Shown piece by piece: positions 59,049-64,000 of a stretch of 64,000 nt of DNA. Below the pieces are notes generated by a model, which saw only the letters and a program-made list of their open reading frames with translations, searched no databases and was not told the DNA's origin. Each line of letters starts with the position of its first letter. Position 1 is the first letter of the stretch. The stretch lies in contig JBAZYO010000014.1 in NCBI GenBank assembly GCA_041659285.1, positions 1 to 64,000 of the forward strand, written 5' to 3'. This DNA is from Vicinamibacterales bacterium (GTDB lineage: Bacteria; Acidobacteriota; Vicinamibacteria; Vicinamibacterales; UBA2999). Both the position numbers and the translations under genes were made by a program.

Positions 59049-60535
59049 TGCGCCGGCAGAGCGGCATCAGCGTGCCGCTGTTCTCCCTGGCCTCCTCCCA
59101 GAGCTGGGGGATAGGCGAGTTCACCGACCTGGCGATGTTCGCGCGGTGGGCCGCCGAGGCGGGGCAGTCCGTCCTCCAGATTCTGCCGATCAACGAGATG
59201 CCGCCAATCGAGCGATCGCCGTACTCGGCGATGTCGGCGATGGCGCTCGATCCCATCTACATCTCGCTGCCGCAGGTCGTCGATTTCGCCGGGCAGGGCG
59301 GTGAGCTGGCGCTGACCGACGACGACATGGCGACGCTGCGGTCGTTGCGGCAGTCGCCGCGGATCGAGTACGCCGAGGTCCGCACGCTCAAGGAGCGATG
59401 GCTGCGCAAATGCTTCGAGCGGTTCCTGCGGCTCGAGGTGTCGAGGGGCACGCCGCGGGCCGGCAAGTTCGACGCCTTCGCCGCCGAAGAAGCCTGGTGG
59501 CTCGACGAGTACGCGCTGTTCCGGGCGCTGCATGCGCTGCACGAGGAGCTGCCGTGGCACTTGTGGCCGGAGCCGCTGGCCCGCGCCGAGCCGGCCACGG
59601 TCGCAGCGGCGCGACGCGCCCTCCACGCCGAGATTCGCTACCGGATGTACCTGCAATGGCTGGCCGCCGACCAGTGGGCGGAAGCCAAGCGGCTGGCGTG
59701 GCCGACCCGTATTTTCGGCGATCTGCCGTTCATGAATTCCGCCGACAGCCCCGACGTGTGGGCGCGGCAGCCGGAATTCCGCTTCGACGCCACCATCGGC
59801 GTGCCGCCGGATGCCTTCGCCGAGAACGGCCAGGACTGGGGCCTGCCGCCGTGGCGCTGGGACGTGATGGCCGCCACCGACTTTGCGTGGATGCGCGCGC
59901 GCGCCAGACGCTACGCGGCGCTCTACGACGGCTTCCGCATCGACCACCTCGTCGGCCTGTACCGCATGTACGTCCGGCCGATCGACCAGCGCCTGCCCGC
60001 CTTCTTCGAGCCGGGCGACGAGCCGGCGCAGACCCGGTTGGGCGAACGGCTGATCGGCATCCTCGGCGCCGGGACGCCGGCGCCCGAGTTGATCGCCGAA
60101 GACCTGGGCGTGATCCCGCCCTTCGTGCGCGAATCGATGGCGCGTCTCGACCTGCCCGGCCTCAAGGTCCTGCGCTGGGAACGGCACTGGGACCGGCCGG
60201 AGACGCCGCTGATCGATCCCAGGGATTTTCCTGAATTGTCCGTGGCCACCACCGGCACGCACGACATCGAGCCGCTGGCTGCCACCGACGATGGGCAGAC
60301 CGACGCGCAGCGTTCCGCGGTCCTGCAGTCGCTGCTGGCCGCCGGCTCGTGCCTCACGCTGATTCCGCTGCAGGACGTGTTCGGGTGGACGGATCGCATC
60401 AACACGCCCGCGGTCGTGGACGCGATCAACTGGACGTGGCGCCTGCCGTGGCCGGTGGATACCTGGCTCGACCGGGAAGACACCATCGAGCAGGCCGATC
60501 GCCTCAGGGCGTGGACCCGCGCCGCCGGTCGATAA
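59045..60535 (+). CDS. malQ: 4-alpha-glucanotransferase (amylomaltase, GH77)
   Basis: Encodes 496 aa. GH77 landmarks are SWGIGEFTDLAMFARWAAEAG (two runs), QILPINEMPPIERSPYSAMSA (two runs), the catalytic nucleophile Asp in FRIDHLVGLYRMY, the acid/base Glu in IAEDLGVIPP and the transition-state Asp in TGTHDIEPLA. It transfers alpha-1,4-glucan segments in glycogen/maltodextrin metabolism. It overlaps the aminotransferase stop, with a 9-bp gap to the next gene. No other glycogen genes are nearby. Confidence 0.93.
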   Translation: MMRRQSGISVPLFSLASSQSWGIGEFTDLAMFARWAAEAGQSVLQILPINEMPPIERSPYSAMSAMALDPIYISLPQVVDFAGQGGELALTDDDMATLRSLRQSPRIEYAEVRTLKERWLRKCFERFLRLEVSRGTPRAGKFDAFAAEEAWWLDEYALFRALHALHEELPWHLWPEPLARAEPATVAAARRALHAEIRYRMYLQWLAADQWAEAKRLAWPTRIFGDLPFMNSADSPDVWARQPEFRFDATIGVPPDAFAENGQDWGLPPWRWDVMAATDFAWMRARARRYAALYDGFRIDHLVGLYRMYVRPIDQRLPAFFEPGDEPAQTRLGERLIGILGAGTPAPELIAEDLGVIPPFVRESMARLDLPGLKVLRWERHWDRPETPLIDPRDFPELSVATTGTHDIEPLAATDDGQTDAQRSAVLQSLLAAGSCLTLIPLQDVFGWTDRINTPAVVDAINWTWRLPWPVDTWLDREDTIEQADRLRAWTRAAGR

Positions 60536-60544
60536 CGAGCCGGC

Positions 60545-62116
60545 ATGAGCGAAGCTGAAGACCAGACCGCCGGGGCCCCGGAAGGTCCAATACCCGCCCC
60601 ATCGCTGGACGGCGCCGTGGCCTGGCTGAATGTCGCCTCTCCCGTCTCGATGGCGCAGCTCCGGGGCAAGGTTGTCATCCTCGACTTCTGGACCTACGGC
60701 TGCGTCAACTGCATGCACATCCTCCGGGACCTGAAGACGCTGGAGCAGCGGTTTCCCGACGAGCTCGTGGTGATTGGCGTCCACTCGCCGAAGTTCAGCA
60801 ACGAGAAAGACACCGACAACCTGAAGCGCATCCTCGTGCGCTACGAGATCGAGCATCCCGTGGCGAACGACGCCGAGCATCACATCTGGCGGCGTTACGG
60901 CGTGCAGGCGTGGCCGACGCGCGTCATCATCGACCCCGCCGGCAACATCGTCGGCACCGCGATGGGCGAGGGCAACCTCGAGGGGTTCATCAGCGCCATT
61001 CGAACTGTCGTGCGCGTGTTCGATGAAAGAGGCGAGATCGATCGCGCGCCGCTGGCGCTCGATCTCGAACACGCGCGTCATGCCGATCGACCGTTGCTGT
61101 ATCCCGGCAAGGTGCTGGCCGACGAAGCATCAGGCCGCCTCTTCATCGCCGACTCGAACCACAACCGCATCGTCGTGGCAGCCATTGATGTGGCGTCCGG
61201 CTTCAGCCGGACCACTGCCCGTCTCATCGAAACTGTCGGCTCCGGGCTGCAGGGCGACAACGACGGCATCTTCACGCAGGCCCGTTTCTATCGCCCGCAA
61301 GGCCTCGCCCTCGGCCCCGACCACGATCTCTACGTCGCCGACACGGAGAACCACCAAGTCCGCGTCGTGGACTTCCAGGCGCGCGCGGTTCACACGGTGG
61401 CGGGCACTGGCAAGCAAGGCGCGTGGAGCGGGGAGGGCGGCGAGGCCATGCGCGTCGACCTCAACTCGCCGTGGGACCTCGCGCTCAAGCCGGGCATCCT
61501 GATCATCGCCATGGCCGGACCGCATCAGATCTGGGTGATCGATCTGCTGCACGATCGGGTGTACCCCTACGCCGGCACCGGCGAAGAGGCGCGGAAGGAT
61601 GGTCCGGTGAACGTGGCGACGTTCGCGCAGCCGTCAGGCCTCGCGCTGGATGGCAACACGCTCTACGTCGCCGACGCGGAGGCCAACATCGTGCGCGCCG
61701 TCGAGTTGCCGCCGTCCAACACGGTGACCACCCTCGCCGGCGGCGACCTGTTCGAGTTCGGGGACAAGGACGGGCAGGGCGATGCGGCGCGGTTCCAGCA
61801 TCCACTTGGCGTCGCCGCCCACGCCGGCCGCGTGTTCGTGGCCGACACCTACAACCACAAGATCAAGATGCTGGACCCGGCGTCGCGCACGGTGACGACG
61901 TTTGCTGGAACCGGCACCGCGGGCCACGTGGACGGCCCGGCATTGCAGGCGCGGTTCTTCGAGCCGGGCGGCCTGTCGGTGTGTGGCGACACGCTTTACA
62001 TCGCCGACACGAACAACCACGTCATCCGCGCGATCGACTTGAAGACCAAGCAAGTGAGCACGCTGGCGATCGACGGCCTGACGCCTCCGCCGACCTGGAG
62101 TTACCTACGGCCTTAG
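60545..62116 (+). CDS. Thioredoxin-like/NHL beta-propeller protein (NHLRC2-like)
   Basis: Encodes 523 aa without a signal peptide. The N-terminal thioredoxin-like domain (about 18-155) has the redox motif TYGCVNCMH (CVNC). A six-bladed NHL propeller (about 175-515) follows with repeated GxLYVADTxNHxI blocks. This is the architecture of NHLRC2. Blade 1 contains DVASGFSRT (215-223), encoded by a palindromic repeat element, inserted between VVAAI and TARLIETVG where relatives have a short turn. The role is probably redox-linked; the substrate is unknown. Confidence 0.9.
   Translation: MSEAEDQTAGAPEGPIPAPSLDGAVAWLNVASPVSMAQLRGKVVILDFWTYGCVNCMHILRDLKTLEQRFPDELVVIGVHSPKFSNEKDTDNLKRILVRYEIEHPVANDAEHHIWRRYGVQAWPTRVIIDPAGNIVGTAMGEGNLEGFISAIRTVVRVFDERGEIDRAPLALDLEHARHADRPLLYPGKVLADEASGRLFIADSNHNRIVVAAIDVASGFSRTTARLIETVGSGLQGDNDGIFTQARFYRPQGLALGPDHDLYVADTENHQVRVVDFQARAVHTVAGTGKQGAWSGEGGEAMRVDLNSPWDLALKPGILIIAMAGPHQIWVIDLLHDRVYPYAGTGEEARKDGPVNVATFAQPSGLALDGNTLYVADAEANIVRAVELPPSNTVTTLAGGDLFEFGDKDGQGDAARFQHPLGVAAHAGRVFVADTYNHKIKMLDPASRTVTTFAGTGTAGHVDGPALQARFFEPGGLSVCGDTLYIADTNNHVIRAIDLKTKQVSTLAIDGLTPPPTWSYLRP
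61187..61213 (+). repeat. Palindromic element copy D, in frame in the NHL propeller
   Basis: The same 27-bp element as copies A-C (stem GTCCGGC-TTCA-GCCGGAC), read in the same frame as copy A to give DVASGFSRT. Confidence 0.85.
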
Positions 62117-62148
62117 TGGCAAACCTTTGGTTTGTCCACTTCACGCAT

Positions 62149-62154
62149 TACACT
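62149..62154 (+). promoter_or_regulatory. -10 box of a likely leaderless phosphodiesterase gene
   Basis: TACACT, 6 nt before GTG 62161. Confidence 0.45.
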
Positions 62155-62160
62155 CTTCGC

Positions 62161-63408
62161 GTGTTTCTTCGGAACAAGCTGATGCGCCCGGCAGTGGCCG
62201 GACTGCTTCTTCTGCTCGCGGCGTGCCGTCCGGCGCCGCCGCTCCCCGCCGACCGTGCCATCGTCATCCTGATCTCGATCGACGGCTGGCGATGGGACTA
62301 CCTGGAACGCTTCGCGCCGCCGACGCTGTCACGGCTCGCGGCGCAAGGCGTCCGCGCCGCGGGGCTGATCCCGCAATTCCCGTCGAAGACGTTTCCCAAC
62401 CACTACACGATCGTCACCGGCCTCACGCTGGCGCACCATGGCATCGTCTCCAACAACATGCGCGCGCCGGACATTCCGGGCGACTTCTCGATGTCGAACC
62501 GCGACGTGCTGGCGGATCCGCGCTGGTGGGGGGGCGAGCCGATCTGGAACACCGTCGAGCGGCAGGGCAAGGTGGCGGCCCCCATGTTCTGGCCCGGCTC
62601 GGAAGCGGCCATCGGCGGGCATCACGCCACCTTCTGGCGCGATTTCGACAACGAGCTGCCGAACGCGGATCGCGTCAAGCAGCTGATCGAGTGGTTGAAG
62701 CTGCCCGCCGGCAAGCGCCCGTCGTTCCTGACGCTGTATTTCAGCGACGTCGACAACGCCGGCCACACGTGGGGCCCGGATTCGGATCAGGTGCGGGAGG
62801 CCGCGATGAGCGTTGATCGTTCGATTGGCGACCTGGTCGCCGGCGTGGCCGCGGCGGGCCTGACCGATCGCGTGAACTACGTCGTGGTCAGCGATCACGG
62901 GATGGCCGCCCTCAGCCGCGACCGCATGATCGTGCTGGACGACTACGTCGATCCCGCCACCGTGGACGTGGTGGATTGGGCGCCGGTGCTCGGGCTGGCG
63001 CCGAAGGATGGCGATGTCGAGAAGCTGTATACCGCGCTGAAGGACAAGCATCCCGCCCTGCAGGTCTATCGCCGTGGTGAGATTCCGGCGATCTACGGCC
63101 TCGCCGACCACCCGCGCCTGTCGCCGATCATTGGCATTGCCGATGAAGGCTGGTACATCACATCGAGGTCGGAAACGGATCGCTGGGATCAGCCCGACCG
63201 CCACTCGCCGGGCGGCACGCACGGCTACGACGCGCGGGCCAGGTCGATGCAGGGGCTGTTCATCGCCTCCGGCCCGCGGCTGCGGCGCGGGTTGATCGTC
63301 AAGCCGTTCGAGAACATTCACGTCTACGACCTGATGTGCGCGGTGATGGGCGTTGAGCCGGCGAAGAACGACGGCGATGCCGCCGTCACCAGGGACATGT
63401 TGCGATGA
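62161..63408 (+). CDS. Lipoprotein type I phosphodiesterase/nucleotide pyrophosphatase
   Basis: Encodes 415 aa from GTG 62161 (ATG 62182 also possible). Both give a lipoprotein signal with lipobox LLAAC. Alkaline-phosphatase superfamily motifs are ILISIDGWRWDYL (metal Asp), FPSKTFPNHYTIVTG (Thr nucleophile), DVDNAGHTWGP (Asp/His) and VVSDHGM (Asp/His), with a final metal His in GGTHGYD. The NPP/ENPP group hydrolyses nucleotides or phosphodiesters. It is anchored in the inner or outer membrane facing the periplasm. 44 bp after the NHL gene, with its own promoter. Confidence 0.9.
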   Translation: MFLRNKLMRPAVAGLLLLLAACRPAPPLPADRAIVILISIDGWRWDYLERFAPPTLSRLAAQGVRAAGLIPQFPSKTFPNHYTIVTGLTLAHHGIVSNNMRAPDIPGDFSMSNRDVLADPRWWGGEPIWNTVERQGKVAAPMFWPGSEAAIGGHHATFWRDFDNELPNADRVKQLIEWLKLPAGKRPSFLTLYFSDVDNAGHTWGPDSDQVREAAMSVDRSIGDLVAGVAAAGLTDRVNYVVVSDHGMAALSRDRMIVLDDYVDPATVDVVDWAPVLGLAPKDGDVEKLYTALKDKHPALQVYRRGEIPAIYGLADHPRLSPIIGIADEGWYITSRSETDRWDQPDRHSPGGTHGYDARARSMQGLFIASGPRLRRGLIVKPFENIHVYDLMCAVMGVEPAKNDGDAAVTRDMLR

Positions 63409-63441
63409 CCTCGACCAAGGCACCCGGGAGCCGACCATCAA

Positions 63442-63479
63442 GGCACATTTACGTAAATGTGGCTATGTGGTAATGTGCC
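63442..63479 (+). promoter_or_regulatory. Operator and promoter of the RHH-MazF operon
   Basis: A perfect 18-bp palindrome CACATTTACGTAAATGTG (63444-63461) lies within a wider inverted repeat GGCACATT (63442-63449) / AATGTGCC (63472-63479). TAATGT (63471-63476) lies 6 nt before ATG 63483. The palindrome covers the -35 position, as expected for autoregulation by the antitoxin. Confidence 0.65.
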
Positions 63480-63482
63480 GTC

Positions 63483-63737
63483 ATGAACCCCACCGGTGAC
63501 CGCCGTGCCCGGCTCAGCATCGACGTGTCGACCTCAACCCGCAGAAGAGTCCGCCTGGCCGCCGCAAAGCGCGATCAGACAATCCGCGACTACGTCGTCA
63601 GCGCGCTCCAGGAGCGTCTGCGCGATGACCTGGGAGGCGACGACACGTCGGAAGCCGAAGCCCTGACCGAACGCGCGGACCCCGTCCTGGGCGATCTGTG
63701 GCGGAACGCCACCGACCAGGTCTATGACGACTTATAA
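63483..63737 (+). CDS. Ribbon-helix-helix antitoxin
   Basis: Encodes 84 aa. The N-terminal half is a ribbon-helix-helix DNA-binding domain (RARLSIDVSTSTRRRVRLAA, then KRDQTIRDYVVSALQERL). The C-terminal half is acidic (DDLGGDDTSEAEALTERADP) and would wrap the toxin. It overlaps the MazF start by 14 bp. It is expected to repress its own promoter at the palindrome 63444-63461 and to neutralise the toxin. Confidence 0.85.
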   Translation: MNPTGDRRARLSIDVSTSTRRRVRLAAAKRDQTIRDYVVSALQERLRDDLGGDDTSEAEALTERADPVLGDLWRNATDQVYDDL

Positions 63738-64000
63738 GCGCGGCGATGTCGTCCTCGTGAAGTTTGTGTTTGCCGATGAGAAGGGCGTCAAACAGAGGCC
63801 AGCGCTGTTGGTGAGTTCCGCCCGCTACCACAGGAGTCGCCGCGAGGCCGTCCTCGCCGCCATCACGAGCAATGTCGACCGGCTGCTGCCTGGCGACCAT
63901 GCGATTGGACAATGGCAGGACGCCGGCCTTCCATTGCCATCGACGGTCACGGGAATCATCCGCACGATCAAGCAGGAAATGATCATCAAGAAGCTCGGGC
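63724..64000 (+). CDS. MazF/PemK-family endoribonuclease toxin (partial, cut by window end)
   Basis: The first 92 residues from ATG 63724 are present. The MazF fold is recognisable: YKRGDVVLVKFVFADEKGVKQRPALLV (two runs) with the catalytic Arg in the KQRPALLV motif, AAITSN (conserved Ser/Thr region), and the later GIIRTIKQEMIIKKLG matching the usual ...K.R.....K.GxL end. It cleaves mRNA at specific sites. It overlaps the antitoxin gene. Only the last few residues are missing. Confidence 0.85.
   Translation, partial: MTTYKRGDVVLVKFVFADEKGVKQRPALLVSSARYHRSRREAVLAAITSNVDRLLPGDHAIGQWQDAGLPLPSTVTGIIRTIKQEMIIKKLG

Overview
The window is high-GC, gene-dense bacterial DNA that looks chromosomal. I infer Acidobacteriota, probably class Vicinamibacteria. 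The reasons are the mix of secreted peptidases (two M61, M28, M20D, DPP IV, DPP III), a large DUF5916-type outer-membrane protein, a Ser/Thr kinase fused to TPRs, a thioredoxin-NHL protein, and short palindromes that read as the peptide VASGFSRT inside unrelated proteins. The taxonomic call is inference; there is no rRNA or marker gene here to settle it.

Layout. 1-439: end of an IS21-like insertion sequence lying 3' of tRNA-Gln(CUG). 0.5-3.9 kb: a pair of small membrane proteins divergent from a feoA-feoB-Cys-rich ferrous iron uptake operon, with a shared palindrome between them. 4-10 kb: CBS protein, 4CL-like acyl-CoA ligase, gltX plus a GMC oxidoreductase, and a family II pyrophosphatase. 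10-15.4 kb: GAF histidine kinase, Crp/Fnr regulator, P-type cation ATPase, SYLF protein. 15.4-22 kb (minus): TPR sensor-like protein, CPA1 antiporter and TrkA-type subunit, then a TonB-dependent receptor with YfiR. 22.0-22.4 kb: tRNA-Ser(GCU) followed by tandem repeats built from tRNA 3'-half-like sequence. 22.4-30.5 kb: M28 peptidase, MASE1 hybrid histidine kinase overlapping a Ser/Thr kinase-TPR protein, M20D amidohydrolase. 30.6-38.1 kb: two M61 peptidases flanking a rhodanese and a cytochrome c oxidase operon (fused subunit I/III, a 50-aa membrane protein, subunit II, and an S66 peptidase remnant). 38.3-44 kb: DUF5916 protein, YjjJ-type HipA kinase, small protein-ArsA/GET3-DinB operon. 44-50 kb: penicillin acylase divergent from an ArgH-like lyase, a sodium symporter and two microproteins. 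50-62.1 kb: YCII protein, DPP IV, a frameshifted MBL/beta-CASP nuclease, DPP III, HEAT-cyclophilin, aminotransferase, malQ, thioredoxin-NHL. 62.1-64 kb: lipoprotein phosphodiesterase and a RHH-MazF toxin-antitoxin pair cut by the window end.

The most interesting signals are not genes. (1) A 27-bp palindromic element occurs four times, twice in frame inside proteins and once exactly filling a convergent intergenic gap. (2) Two copies of a different 57-bp repeat sit in opposite orientation inside the cytochrome oxidase I/III reading frame without breaking it. (3) Tandem units after tRNA-Ser resemble the tRNA T-arm/acceptor 3' half with hairpins inserted in the T-loop. (4) At least nine genes have a -10-like box 6-8 nt before the start codon, which suggests widespread leaderless transcription, including two divergent pairs with paired or overlapping -10 boxes. 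All functional calls come from reading motifs by eye; no database search was run.
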